DNA from: Hymenobacter aquaticus
Lineage (GTDB): Bacteria; Bacteroidota; Bacteroidia; Cytophagales; Hymenobacteraceae
Direction of reading: 5' to 3'
Length of the DNA stretch: 64,000 nucleotides
Assembly (NCBI RefSeq): GCF_004765605.1
Contig: NZ_SRLC01000001.1
Span: forward strand, 2,356,001 to 2,420,000
The number at the start of each line of letters is the position of its first letter. Position 1 is the stretch's first letter. Shown piece by piece: positions 33,647 to 42,884 of the stretch. A program made the translations under genes and the position numbers. The notes below the pieces were generated by a model, which saw only the letters and a program-made list of their open reading frames with translations, made no database searches and was not told where the DNA came from.

Positions 33647-34783
33647 ATGCAATACGAAGAAGAAACGGAGTCGCGCACTGGGCGCAAGGTGTTGTGGATT
33701 GTAATAGTAGTGGCCATCATTGCCGCACTGGCCTTTGTCAAGATAAAGTTCTTTCCCTCCCCCAACGCTGACGCGAAAGGCGGTGGCGGCGGGCGCGGCG
33801 CGGCCGGCGGCGGTGGCAAGGGCGGAGCCGGCGGCAAAGGCGGCGGGCAGAAGCTACCGGTGCAGGTGTACGTGGTGCAACCCACCAACCTCTCCGACGA
33901 AGTAGCCGCCACGGGCTCGATTCTGGCCGATGAGTCGGTGGTTATCAAAAGCGAGCTGTCGGGCAAAATCACCAGCCTCAACATCCGGGAGGGCCAGCCG
34001 GTGCGCAAAGGCCAGCTGCTGTTCAGCATCAACGCCGACGAAGCCCAGGCCGCCATCCGGAAGCAGCAGTACAACATCCAGCTGTTCCGGGACCAGGAAA
34101 AGCGGCAGCGCACCCTGCTCGACAAAGAGTACATCAGCGCCCAGGAATACGAGCAGGCCAACAACCAGCTCCAGACTTCCCAGGCCGATCTGAAAGCCTT
34201 GCAGGCATCGTTGGCCAAAGCCTACGTGCGGGCCCCGTTTGACGGGGTGCTGGGTTTGACCACCGCCACGGTGGGCACCTACGTGAGCCCCGGCACCGAA
34301 ATTACGACCCTCTCCCGCGTGCGGCCGGTCAAGATTGACTTTGCCGTACCGGGCCGCTTCGCCACCAAAGTCCGGGTGGGCGACGTGGTGAGCATCACCG
34401 ACGAAGGCACCAACAAAAAGTACGACGCCAAAGTCTACGCCATTGACCCGCAGATTGACCCCGTGAGCCGCACCCAGCCGGTGCGGGCCCGCTACGCCAA
34501 CACCAGCAACGAGCTGCGCCCCGGCGCCTTCGTGAAAGTAAACCTGCAGCTGGGCGAGTCGACGGATGCCTTGCAGGTGCCGACCGAATCGGTGATTCCG
34601 GAAGCCAGCGGCTACAGCGTGTACACCGTGAAAGAGGGCAAGATGGTCCCGAAGAAGGTTAAGATTGGGATTCGCTCCGACAAAGTAATCCAGATTACCG
34701 ACGGCCTGGCCGTGGGGGACTCCGTGATTCGCACCGGTATTCTGCAAGTGAAGCCCGGCGACGCGGTACGCGTGACCAAATAG
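33647..34783 (+). CDS. RND efflux periplasmic adaptor subunit
   Basis: 378-aa membrane fusion protein. An N-terminal membrane anchor (VLWIVIVVAIIAALAFV, residues 15-31) is followed by a Gly/Lys/Ala-rich linker of about 25 residues (47-72), then the barrel-sandwich (EVAATGSILADESVVIKSE), an alpha-hairpin (QAAIRKQQYNIQLFRDQEK onward), and beta-barrel domains with VRAPFDGVLGL and PVSRTQPVRARY. It links the RND permease to TolC. ATG 33647 is chosen over a GTG at 33614. First gene of the efflux operon. Confidence 0.9.
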   Translation: MQYEEETESRTGRKVLWIVIVVAIIAALAFVKIKFFPSPNADAKGGGGGRGAAGGGGKGGAGGKGGGQKLPVQVYVVQPTNLSDEVAATGSILADESVVIKSELSGKITSLNIREGQPVRKGQLLFSINADEAQAAIRKQQYNIQLFRDQEKRQRTLLDKEYISAQEYEQANNQLQTSQADLKALQASLAKAYVRAPFDGVLGLTTATVGTYVSPGTEITTLSRVRPVKIDFAVPGRFATKVRVGDVVSITDEGTNKKYDAKVYAIDPQIDPVSRTQPVRARYANTSNELRPGAFVKVNLQLGESTDALQVPTESVIPEASGYSVYTVKEGKMVPKKVKIGIRSDKVIQITDGLAVGDSVIRTGILQVKPGDAVRVTK

Positions 34784-34784
34784 C

Positions 34785-34880
34785 ATTTCACGCGGTGTCT
34801 CGCAGTGGTTTTCGCAGTGTTTCGCGGAGGCCTTTCCCTGCGAGACACTGCGTTTTCCACCGCGAAACACTGCGTGAAAT
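34785..34880. repeat. Palindromic intergenic element, family 4, copy 1
   Basis: ATTTCACGC at the left is mirrored by GCGTGAAAT at the right; internal blocks GCAGTGTTTCGCGG and CCGCGAAACACTGC also pair. A related copy lies between paaZ and the crotonase gene at 60499-60571. It fills the whole gap between adaptor and permease genes, so it is transcribed in the operon mRNA. Confidence 0.8.
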
Positions 34881-34883
34881 AAC

Positions 34884-37800
34884 ATGAGCTTATCCTCAAC
34901 CAGTATAAACCGCCCGGTTCTCGCCATCGTGATGAGCCTAGTCATCGTCATCTTCGGCGTTATCGGGTTTCGCTACCTCAGCATCCGGGAATATCCAAGC
35001 GTGGACCCGCCGATTATTACGGTGTCGGCCAGCTACACCGGGGCCTCGGCCGACGTCATGCAGGGCCAGGTGACCGAGCCGCTGGAAGAAGCCCTGAACG
35101 GCATTGCGGGCATCAAAAACCTGACCTCCAACTCCCGGGACGGCCGCACCCAGATTACGGTGGAGTTTGACCTCGACGCCGACCTGGAAACGGCCGCCAA
35201 CGACGTGCGCGACAAGGTGTCGGGGGCGCAGGGCCGCCTGCCGCGCGACATCGACCCGCCCATCGTGAGCAAGGCCAACGCCGACTCCCAGCCGATTGTG
35301 ATGACGTACCTGAGCTCGAACCAGCGCACCTTGCTGGAGCTGACGGACTACGCCAACAACACCTTGAAGGAACGCCTGCAGACGATTCCGGGCGTGTCGG
35401 AGGTACGGGTGTACGGGGAGCGGAAGTACTCGATGCGCCTGTGGATGGACCCGGTGAAGCTCTCGGCCCTGGGCGTGAGCCCCGTGGACGTGCAGGCCGC
35501 CCTGACCCGCGAAAACGTGGAGCTGCCCAGCGGCGCCGTGCAGGGCCAGAACACCCAGCTCACCCTGCGCACCATGGGCCGCCTGACCTCGGTGGAAGAC
35601 TTCAACAACCTGATTATCCGCAAGGATGCCTCCTCGCTCGTGCGGCTTTCCGACATCGGCTACGCCGAGCTCTACCCCGAAAACGACCAGACCATCTTTA
35701 AGGTGAACGGCGTGCCGATGGTGGGCCTGGCCGTTATTCCGCAGCCGGGCTCCAACCAGATTGACATTGCCGACGAGTTCAACAAGCGCATTGCGCTGTA
35801 TGGCAAGGACTTGCCCAAGGACCTGGTGCTCAAGCCGGGCTTCGACAACTCGGTCTTTATCCGCAAGTCCATCAACGAGGTTGAGCACACCATCATCGAG
35901 GCCTTCGTGCTGGTGGTCATCATCATCTTCCTGTTTTTGCGCGACTGGCGCTCCACGCTGATTCCGGTGGTGGCCATTCCGGTGTCGTTGGTGGGTATTT
36001 TCTTCGTGATGTACCTGCTCGACTTCTCCATCAACGTGCTGACCCTGCTGGCTATCGTGCTGGCCATTGGTCTGGTGGTCGACGACGCCATTGTGGTGCT
36101 GGAGAACATCTATTCCCGCATCGAGGAAGGCGAAGACCCCAAGGAAGCCGCCATCAAAGGCTCCGAGGAGATTCTGATGGCCGTTATCAGTACCACCATC
36201 GTGTTGGCGGCCGTGTTTCTGCCGGTGGTGTTCCTGACCGGTATTACCGGCCGCCTGTTCCGCGAGTTTGGCATTGTGGTAGCCGGCTCGGTGCTCATTT
36301 CCGCCTTCGTGTCGCTCACGCTGACGCCGATGATGTGCTCAGTGCTGCTCAAGCGCGAGGAAAAGCACAACTGGTTTTACCGCAAGACGGAGCCGTTTTT
36401 CGTCAGCATGATTGGCGGCTACCAGGACAGCCTGAAAACTTTCCTGCGCAACCGGTGGGTGGCCTGGCTGGTGGTGGCCGGTACGGGCGTGGGCATCTGG
36501 TTTTTCATGAAAGCCATTCCCTCGGAGCTGGCCCCCGTGGAAGACCGCAGCCGCGTGAACATCAACGCCACGGGCCCGGAAGGCGCGTCCTTCGAATACA
36601 TGGACGCCTACATGAACCAGATCAGTAAGATGGCCATGGACTCGGTGGGCGAAAAAAGCCTGAGCAGCGTGTTTGCTGTCACCTCGCCGGGCTTCGGGGG
36701 CGGCTCCAACTCGGGCACGGCCCGGGTGCTGCTGCTCGACGCCGACAAGCGCCCCCGCACCCAGGACCAGATTGCCGCCGGCCTGAGCGCCGGGGTGAAG
36801 CGCCTCACGGCCGCCCGCACCTCCGTGTCGCAGGACCAGAGTATCGGAGGGGGCGGCGGTGGCGGCGGCCTGCCGGTGCAGTTCGTTATCCAGACCCAGG
36901 ACTTCGACAAGCTGCGCGACGCGGTGCCGAAGTTTCTGGATGCCGCCCGCCAGGACCCCACGTTCCAGTTCGTGGACGTGAACCTGAAATTCAACAAGCC
37001 CGAGCTGCGCGTGAACATCGACCGGGAAAAAGCCCAGAGCCTGGGCGTGTCGGTGCAGAGCATTTCGCAGACCTTGCAGTCGGGTTTGAGCGGGCAGCGT
37101 TTCGGCTACTTCATCAAGGAAGGCAAGCAGTACCAGATTATCGGGCAGGTGGCGCGCGAAAACCGCAACCAGCCGCTGGACGTGCGCCTGCTGTCGGTGA
37201 AAAGTGCTACGGGTGAGCTGGTGCAGCTCGACAACGTGATTCGCCTCACGGAAAGCAGCACCCCGCCCCAGCTTTACCGCTTCAACCGCTACAACTCGGC
37301 CACTTTCTCGGCCTCCCTGGCCCCGGGCAAAACCCTCGGCGACGGAATTGCCGCCATGCGCAGCATCGCCGAGAAAAGCCTCGACGACACGTTTTCCACC
37401 GAGCTGTCGGGGGCCTCGCGCGACTTTGAGGAAAGCTCCTCGTCCCTGCTCTTCGCCTTTGGCCTGGCCCTGGTGCTGATTTACCTGGTGCTGGCCGCGC
37501 AGTTCGAGAGCTTCCGCGACCCGGTCATCATCATGGTGACGGTGCCGCTGGCCTTGTCGGGCGCGTTGCTGAGTTTGTGGTACTTCAACCAGACGCTCAA
37601 CTTGTTTTCCCAGATCGGCATCATCATGCTCGTGGGCCTGGTGACCAAGAACGGTATCCTCATCGTGGAGTTTGCCAACCAGCAGGTCGAGAACGGCAAG
37701 GACTACATGACCGGCCTGATTGAGGGCGCTACGGCCCGCTTCCGCCCCATCCTGATGACTTCGCTGTGCGCCATTCTGGGTATTCTGCCCATTGCCATTG

Positions 37801-37979
37801 CCACCGGCGCCGGGGCCTTGAGCCGGCGGGCCATGGGCATCGGCGTGGTGGGCGGCCTGTTCTTCGCCACGGGCCTGACGCTTTACGTAGTGCCGGTGAT
37901 GTACTCGTACTTCGCCACGGCCAAGAAGCACAAACACAAGCAGAAAGAAGCCGAGCCCCAGCAGGCCGTTACGGCGTAA
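34884..37979 (+). CDS. RND efflux permease (AcrB/HAE1 type)
   Basis: 1031 aa, normal length for the hydrophobe/amphiphile efflux family. Twelve transmembrane helices in two repeats with large periplasmic loops. The proton-relay aspartates are in GLVVDDAIVVLENI in helix 4. Trimeric inner-membrane drug/proton antiporter. A run of eight glycines (SIGGGG...LPVQF, about residue 655) sits in the second porter loop and is not typical. Operon partners are the adaptor upstream and TolC downstream. Confidence 0.95.
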   Translation: MSLSSTSINRPVLAIVMSLVIVIFGVIGFRYLSIREYPSVDPPIITVSASYTGASADVMQGQVTEPLEEALNGIAGIKNLTSNSRDGRTQITVEFDLDADLETAANDVRDKVSGAQGRLPRDIDPPIVSKANADSQPIVMTYLSSNQRTLLELTDYANNTLKERLQTIPGVSEVRVYGERKYSMRLWMDPVKLSALGVSPVDVQAALTRENVELPSGAVQGQNTQLTLRTMGRLTSVEDFNNLIIRKDASSLVRLSDIGYAELYPENDQTIFKVNGVPMVGLAVIPQPGSNQIDIADEFNKRIALYGKDLPKDLVLKPGFDNSVFIRKSINEVEHTIIEAFVLVVIIIFLFLRDWRSTLIPVVAIPVSLVGIFFVMYLLDFSINVLTLLAIVLAIGLVVDDAIVVLENIYSRIEEGEDPKEAAIKGSEEILMAVISTTIVLAAVFLPVVFLTGITGRLFREFGIVVAGSVLISAFVSLTLTPMMCSVLLKREEKHNWFYRKTEPFFVSMIGGYQDSLKTFLRNRWVAWLVVAGTGVGIWFFMKAIPSELAPVEDRSRVNINATGPEGASFEYMDAYMNQISKMAMDSVGEKSLSSVFAVTSPGFGGGSNSGTARVLLLDADKRPRTQDQIAAGLSAGVKRLTAARTSVSQDQSIGGGGGGGGLPVQFVIQTQDFDKLRDAVPKFLDAARQDPTFQFVDVNLKFNKPELRVNIDREKAQSLGVSVQSISQTLQSGLSGQRFGYFIKEGKQYQIIGQVARENRNQPLDVRLLSVKSATGELVQLDNVIRLTESSTPPQLYRFNRYNSATFSASLAPGKTLGDGIAAMRSIAEKSLDDTFSTELSGASRDFEESSSSLLFAFGLALVLIYLVLAAQFESFRDPVIIMVTVPLALSGALLSLWYFNQTLNLFSQIGIIMLVGLVTKNGILIVEFANQQVENGKDYMTGLIEGATARFRPILMTSLCAILGILPIAIATGAGALSRRAMGIGVVGGLFFATGLTLYVVPVMYSYFATAKKHKHKQKEAEPQQAVTA

Positions 37980-37991
37980 TGCCAATACGAA

Positions 37992-38088
37992 CGTCATGCC
38001 GAGCGAAGCTGAGGCATCTCGCCCGCTTCGTTCGGATTAGTATTCAGACGTCAGCACGCGAGATGCCCCGGCTTCGCTCGGCATGACG
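37992..38088. repeat. REP-like element, family 1, copy in the efflux operon
   Basis: CGTCATGCCGAGCGAAGC at the left end mirrors GCTTCGCTCGGCATGACG at the right; the centre has CACGCGAGATG. It is inverted relative to the copies at 52885, 56362 and 58299. It lies between permease and TolC genes. Confidence 0.85.
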
Positions 38089-38108
38089 GCCCAATTTAAA
38101 CTTCCCGA

Positions 38109-39551
38109 ATGCAGTTTTCCGCTCGTTTTCTTTCCTTCCCACACCTGGCAGCGCTTTTTCTGCTGGCTTTGCCCCTGCCCCTGCTGGCCCAGCAGCCGGT
38201 GCCCATGCCCCGGCAGCCCGCCACTCAGCCCCAGGCTAAAGCCCAGACGGCAAAGCCCGTCACGGTGGCGCCGGCCGCCCCCCTGACGCTGGCCGAGGCC
38301 ATCCGGATTGGGCTGGAAAACAACTACAACATCCGGCTGGCCCGCACCGACGAGCAGATTGCCGACAACAACGTGACGCGCGGCAATGCCGGCCAGCTGC
38401 CCGTAGTGAATGGCAACCTGACCCGCAACTTCACCCGCAACAACGTGCGGCAGGAGTCGTCGAGCCGGCCCGAGCCCAGCACGGCCAGCAACGCCGCTTC
38501 CAACCAGCTGAATGCCAACGTAGCGGCCACCTGGACCGTGTTCGACGGATTCGGAATGTTCATTGCCTACGACCGGCTCAAGGCCCTGAACCAGAGCCAG
38601 CAGCAGTTGACGCGGGCCACGCTGGAAGAAACGGTGGCCGATATTACCAGCGCCTACTTCGCCGTGGTGCGCGAATCGGGCAAAATCAAGTCGATTGAAG
38701 AAGCCCTGAAAATCGGGCAGGCCCGCATCGACCTGACCCAGGCCCGCGTCGACGTGGGCGTCAGCGCCAAGGTGGAAGTGCTGACTGCCCGCGTGGATTA
38801 CAACGCCGACCAGTCGGTGCTGATTCAGCAGCAGGAAGCCCTGGCCACGGCCAAAATCAACCTGAACAACCTGCTCGGCCGCTCGGCCCGCCTCAATTTT
38901 CAGCCCGCCGACTCCATCGTGGTGGCCCGCGACCTGGACCGGGACGCCGTGGCCCAGGCCATTCAGCAAAACAACCCCCGCCTGCAAAACGCCCGTACCA
39001 ACATTGAGGTGGCCACCTACGACCGGAAGCTGGTGCGCGCCTCCCGCTTTCCGCAGCTGGGTCTTACCTCGGGCTACGGCCTGAACCGCAACGTGAACGG
39101 CGCGGCCTTTTTCGGCAACCAGCTCGTGACCAACACCAGCCGCAACTACGGCCTCAACTACGGCGTGGTGGCGTCCGTGCCCATTTTCGACGGCTTCAAC
39201 CGCCGCCGCCTGGAGCAGAACGCCCGCATCGGGGAAGAGCAAAGCCAACTGCAGCTCAGCCAGACCCAACTGCAGCTCGAAGCGGAAGCGGAACAGGCCT
39301 ACGCCCAGTACCAGAACCGCCTGCAGCTGCTGGAGCTGGAAGAAGCTAACATTCTGCTGGCCCGCGAAAACGTCGCCATTGCCCTGGAGCGCTACCGTCT
39401 GGGTTTGCTCACGCCCCTGGCCCTGCGCGAGGCCCAGCGCACCCAGCTCGACGCCGAAGTGCGCCTGCTCGACATCCGCTACCAGGCCAAGCAGGCCGAA
39501 ATCGTGCTGCGTCGCCTGAGCAGCGGGCTGGTGCAGCAACAAGGGCAGTAA
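38109..39551 (+). CDS. TolC family outer-membrane efflux protein
   Basis: 480 aa. The signal peptide ends near residue 27 (LPLLAQQ); a Pro/Gln/Ala-rich linker follows, then two repeats of the outer-membrane efflux domain: APLTLAEAIRIGLENNYNIRLA and, later, ATYDRKLVRASRFPQLGLTSGYG, with long heptad helices near the end (QLQLEAEAEQAYAQYQNRLQ). It forms the exit duct for the RND pump encoded upstream. Confidence 0.92.
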   Translation: MQFSARFLSFPHLAALFLLALPLPLLAQQPVPMPRQPATQPQAKAQTAKPVTVAPAAPLTLAEAIRIGLENNYNIRLARTDEQIADNNVTRGNAGQLPVVNGNLTRNFTRNNVRQESSSRPEPSTASNAASNQLNANVAATWTVFDGFGMFIAYDRLKALNQSQQQLTRATLEETVADITSAYFAVVRESGKIKSIEEALKIGQARIDLTQARVDVGVSAKVEVLTARVDYNADQSVLIQQQEALATAKINLNNLLGRSARLNFQPADSIVVARDLDRDAVAQAIQQNNPRLQNARTNIEVATYDRKLVRASRFPQLGLTSGYGLNRNVNGAAFFGNQLVTNTSRNYGLNYGVVASVPIFDGFNRRRLEQNARIGEEQSQLQLSQTQLQLEAEAEQAYAQYQNRLQLLELEEANILLARENVAIALERYRLGLLTPLALREAQRTQLDAEVRLLDIRYQAKQAEIVLRRLSSGLVQQQGQ

Positions 39552-39626
39552 AACGCGCCGGGTTACGCGGGCTTCTGTATCTTGGCAACCGGCTTCCTAC
39601 TCATCCCGGGAGGCGCTGCTTAACGT

Positions 39627-40043
39627 ATGTCCGCTTCTGAGTCTGCTGCCCGCAGCATTACCTACCGCCCCGACCTGGGCCTGCTCATCGGCCGCTGGTT
39701 TATGAATGCCCCCGTAGCCACCCTTCAGGCCGACTACCGCGCCCTGCTGGCCGCGGCCCAGGAACACCACGTCGGGCGCTGGCTGCTGGACGTGCGCCGC
39801 CGCGACCAGCTCGACCCCACGCTGGGCCAGTGGACGACCGGCACGTTTTACCCGGAGGCCAGCCGCCAGCTGGCCCCGCTGCAGTTGCGCATTGCGGTGC
39901 TATGTTCCCCGGCCCGGCTGGCGGTATACGCCGACAGTGCCCGCCAGCAGGAATACCTGAATTACGGGCTGGCAGCCGAACGGCCCTACCAGCTGCAGCT
40001 TTTTGGCGACGAAGGGCAGGCCATGAACTGGCTTAACGGGTAA
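39627..40043 (+). CDS. Hypothetical protein, SpoIIAA/STAS-like paralog 2
   Basis: 138 aa. YRPDLGLLIGRWFMNAPVAT, then a helix, HVGRWLLDVRRRDQLDP, and LQLRIAVLCSPARLAVYAD. It is strongly similar in layout to the next gene (YRPDLHILTARWLRDAS..., WLMDRRRFSPNPE) and more distantly to the gene at 13605. Cytoplasmic, no motif for catalysis. Function unknown; a regulatory, STAS-like role is only a guess. Confidence 0.72.
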   Translation: MSASESAARSITYRPDLGLLIGRWFMNAPVATLQADYRALLAAAQEHHVGRWLLDVRRRDQLDPTLGQWTTGTFYPEASRQLAPLQLRIAVLCSPARLAVYADSARQQEYLNYGLAAERPYQLQLFGDEGQAMNWLNG

Positions 40044-40106
40044 GTTCTATCGGCTATCTTCGGCCCGGCTGGTCGCTCTACCAGGCCAGCACAGCTTCCC
40101 TCGCCC

Positions 40107-40523
40107 ATGCCTGATTCTATTGACCGGTCGTTGCTTGATCTGCAGTATCGCCCCGATCTGCACATTCTTACGGCCCGCTGGCTGCGCGATGCTTCCCTGC
40201 CCGAACTGCAGCAAGCCCACCGGGCCCTGCAGGCTACGGCTCAGGCTCACAATGCCTTCCACTGGCTCATGGACCGCCGGCGGTTCAGCCCCAATCCGGA
40301 AATAGCCCAGTGGGTGGCGCACGAGTGGCTCCCGGACATAGCCCGCACCGCTTCCTCCCACCTGCGGCTCGCGTCGTTGGTTTCTCCGGAACTGTGGCAC
40401 CTGATCAGCACCCAGCCGGACTTTCAGGAAGCTACCAACACGGCACTCAATGCGCAGCAGCCCTACTCCGTCCGGGTATTTATGGATGAGGGCGAAGCCG
40501 TACGGTGGCTGACAAGCAGCTAA
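40107..40523 (+). CDS. Hypothetical protein, SpoIIAA/STAS-like paralog 3
   Basis: 138 aa, exactly the length of the gene upstream and clearly a tandem duplicate of it: YRPDLHILTARWLRDASLPE, FHWLMDRRRFSPNPEIAQWV and HLRLASLVSPELWHLIS. Sequence identity is only moderate, so the duplication is not recent. 63 bases separate the two genes, with TATCTTCG near 40055 as a possible -7 box. Confidence 0.72.
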   Translation: MPDSIDRSLLDLQYRPDLHILTARWLRDASLPELQQAHRALQATAQAHNAFHWLMDRRRFSPNPEIAQWVAHEWLPDIARTASSHLRLASLVSPELWHLISTQPDFQEATNTALNAQQPYSVRVFMDEGEAVRWLTSS

Positions 40524-40585
40524 TTCCACGTTCCTTCCCCCCGCTACATTGAGGTAGCCAGCGGAAGACACCGCCAGCCCAGCCG

Positions 40586-41851
40586 CTACTTTGCAGCCGT
40601 CGCGCGCAGCTGTTGCAGCGCTTCCTGGGTTTCCTTACGCTTGGCTGCTTCTTTCTCCTCTTCGTCTTTCGGCTCCTTGGCCGTAGTGCCAAAGAAGGCC
40701 AGAATGTTCTGCTTCTGCGGCTCCGTTATGCCGTCGAACTTCGCCTTGGCCAGCTGCCGCACCCATTCGCCGTAGGTTTCGTCGGCCAGCGCATACTCGC
40801 CGGCTTTGGTCTGGTGGCCGGTGTCGAAGTCGGCATTGACCAGGCGCGGGGCGGCGGCCAGCGTGTCGCTGGGCTCCTGCTCCACCAGCACGCAGTAGTT
40901 CTTGATGACCTGCTTGAAGCTGGTTTTGAACAGCTCCTGGGCCTGGGGCGTGGGCGGGCGGAAAGCAAACGGCGCCAGCGGCCCGATTTTGGGCATTATC
41001 CGCACGAAGTACGAGAGGATACGGGCCCCGGTGCCGGGGTGCTCGTAGGCCGTGCCGTACTGCTTGCGAAACTTCCGCTCACTCTCATGGTACACGTATT
41101 CGCGGCGGCGGGCCCGGGGGCTTAGCTCCCGGATTTCTTTTTTCTGCGACTGCCAGGCGGCCCGGCTGGCTACCGGAATCAGCTGGCGCACGGCGAAGCG
41201 GAAGGAGCCGATGCTCAGGTCCACGTTGAAGATTACTTTGCCCAGCTCCAGGCCGTAGGTTTTCTGAAATGCCGTTTCCAGCACCCGCTTGCTGACCTGA
41301 AAGCCCACGTAGCGCTGGTAGTCGCTGGTGCGGTAGCGGCCGGCGGCCACCTGCACCACGTCGAAGGCAAACTCCAGCTGAGTGTGCTGCTTGGGCGCCT
41401 CCTCGTAAGTAATGTTGTTGCCGTACTGCTTGGCCAGCTCGGGATACACCAGCGGCATGGCCTTGTTGGTGCCCACCGGGTGCCCGTTCAAATCGGCGGC
41501 GTAGTGGCCCAGGGCCCCCAGGGCAAACGCGTATTCGTTGCGGTCCTTGGCCTCGTCGAGCAGGTTGCGCACGAAGTCGCCGCTGCGCACGTAGTGGGTC
41601 AGGTTGGTAAACAGCGTGGAGCCGAAGGGGTAAAAGCCCATGTCCTGAATAATGGAGCCGCCGTAGGCGTAGGATTTGGCTTCGAGCAGCTGCTCCTCGG
41701 TAGCGCCGGGGTAGCGCCGCTGCAACAGCGGCGCCAGGCAGCGCTTCCAGGTCGAGTCGATGTTGGCCTGGTGGGTGAGCACCGAGTAACCGGAGGCGGA
41801 AAGCGGCGCGAGCAACAGAGCCCAGACGCTGCAGAATAACCATTTGAGCAT
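40586..41851 (-). CDS. Exported zinc-dependent phospholipase C-like protein
   Basis: 421 aa. The signal peptide ends near residue 20; the mature protein begins GYSVLTHQAN. YGGSIIQDMGFYPFGSTLF, LTHYVRSGDFV and ALGALGHYAADLNGHPVGTN carry the Asp and His residues expected in the zinc-dependent PLC family (PF00882). The N-terminal Trp of classical PLC is Tyr or Gly here, which may change the metal site. The C-terminal 60 residues are rich in Lys and Glu. It is distantly related to the protein at 20048, which also has a charged tail. Confidence 0.78.
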   Translation of the reverse strand: MLKWLFCSVWALLLAPLSASGYSVLTHQANIDSTWKRCLAPLLQRRYPGATEEQLLEAKSYAYGGSIIQDMGFYPFGSTLFTNLTHYVRSGDFVRNLLDEAKDRNEYAFALGALGHYAADLNGHPVGTNKAMPLVYPELAKQYGNNITYEEAPKQHTQLEFAFDVVQVAAGRYRTSDYQRYVGFQVSKRVLETAFQKTYGLELGKVIFNVDLSIGSFRFAVRQLIPVASRAAWQSQKKEIRELSPRARRREYVYHESERKFRKQYGTAYEHPGTGARILSYFVRIMPKIGPLAPFAFRPPTPQAQELFKTSFKQVIKNYCVLVEQEPSDTLAAAPRLVNADFDTGHQTKAGEYALADETYGEWVRQLAKAKFDGITEPQKQNILAFFGTTAKEPKDEEEKEAAKRKETQEALQQLRATAAK

Positions 41852-41960
41852 GCAATAGGAGACTTCCGCGCGGGACTACGGCGTCGGGGTGGGAAGCTAT
41901 GACAGTACGGGAAAGCTGAACCGGAGTTGTAAGCCGCCAGGCCGCGCCGGTGCCGGGCAA

Positions 41961-41993
41961 AAAAGAAAGGCAACGACCCGGGGCCGTTGCCTT
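41961..41993 (-). terminator. Terminator of the MaoC gene
   Basis: On the minus strand, AAGGCAACG pairs with CGTTGCCTT and is followed by TTTCTTTTTT. It lies 43 bases past the MaoC stop. Confidence 0.75.
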
Positions 41994-42035
41994 GTCCCTA
42001 CCAGCGCAAGGCTGCTGTATGGCGCGCCGGGCGCT

Positions 42036-42500
42036 TTACAGAAAGTGGTACAGAAACGTAATGACGCCGCTGTACGCGGGTTTTCTGGCGTCTTTTACCT
42101 CCATCGTCACCTCGATGCGGGCTTTGGCGATGCCGCGCAGGTCTTTCACCGTGAGCAGCTTGGCCCGCAGCCGCACCTCGCTGTTTACCGTCACGGCCTG
42201 ATTGAAGCGCAGGCTTTCGATTTCGTAGTTCACCTGCATTTTCAGGTTTTCAATCTGCACGATCTGCGTCCACAGATACGGCAGCAACGACACCGTGAGG
42301 TAGCCGTGGGCAATGGTAGCGCCAAACGGCGACTCGGCCCGGGCTTTTTCGGGCTCGGTATGAATCCACTGGAAGTCGAGCGTGGCGGCGGCAAACTGGT
42401 TGATCTGCTCCTGGGTGATGGTGTGGTACTCCGAGACGCCCAGCTCCTGGCCCTCGTATTGCTCCAGCTCCTTGAGGCTGTTGATGATTACCGTGCTCAT
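42036..42500 (-). CDS. MaoC family (R)-enoyl-CoA hydratase-like protein
   Basis: 154 aa, single hot-dog domain. The hydratase motif is present: FAAATLDFQWIHTEPEKARA contains the Asp and His of the catalytic dyad (D-x4-H), followed by FGATIAHGYLTVSLLP. It should hydrate trans-2-enoyl-CoA or a related thioester. Start at 42500. It is not linked to the paa cluster 6 kb away, which has its own MaoC domain inside paaZ. It is divergent from the two-component genes. Confidence 0.88.
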   Translation of the reverse strand: MSTVIINSLKELEQYEGQELGVSEYHTITQEQINQFAAATLDFQWIHTEPEKARAESPFGATIAHGYLTVSLLPYLWTQIVQIENLKMQVNYEIESLRFNQAVTVNSEVRLRAKLLTVKDLRGIAKARIEVTMEVKDARKPAYSGVITFLYHFL

Positions 42501-42884
42501 GCGGTTTGGGGGATTGGTTGAAGTGTAGAGACGCAGCTTTGCGCCCGGGCGTTGACCCATTCGGCCACCAGGCCGGAGTGGCTGTTGAGCGCCCGGCCGC
42601 AAAGATGCGTTTCCGGGCTCGTTCTTTCACCGCCCAGACCCGCGCGGCAGTATATTAAACCCGCTGGCCGTTTCGTAGCGGGCCGAATGCCAGGCCGCAC
42701 CCGCGCGGCGGCTCTTCGCTTCATATTCCCTTCACTGCCCGCGCCGGAAGTTGCCGCCGAAACGTTCCGCGGCCTGCCAGCCAGGTTTTTTCTCATATTG
42801 TCCCTGCGTAACCAACCGCCGGGCCCGCGGGCCGTTGGTTGTCATTCCCCACCCCGTTTCGCCTCTTACGACTACCCTCCCCTT
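42501..42884. other. Divergent intergenic region
   Basis: This 384-base gap separates the MaoC gene from the response regulator. It has a TGTAGAGACGCAGCTTTGCG block near 42524, similar in its first half to TGTAGAGACGCC near 6484 and probably a repeat remnant, and a GC-rich imperfect palindrome near 42820-42842 (CCAACC..GGTTGG). No gene or clear promoter is recognised. Confidence 0.4.

Noticed and set aside
34785..34880. Phage attachment site or operator of the efflux operon
   Set aside because: A second copy at 60499-60571 in an unrelated operon shows that it is a dispersed palindromic repeat.
42501..42884. tRNA gene in the MaoC-regulator gap
   Set aside because: No T-loop motif or cloverleaf could be formed; only hairpins and repeat remnants.
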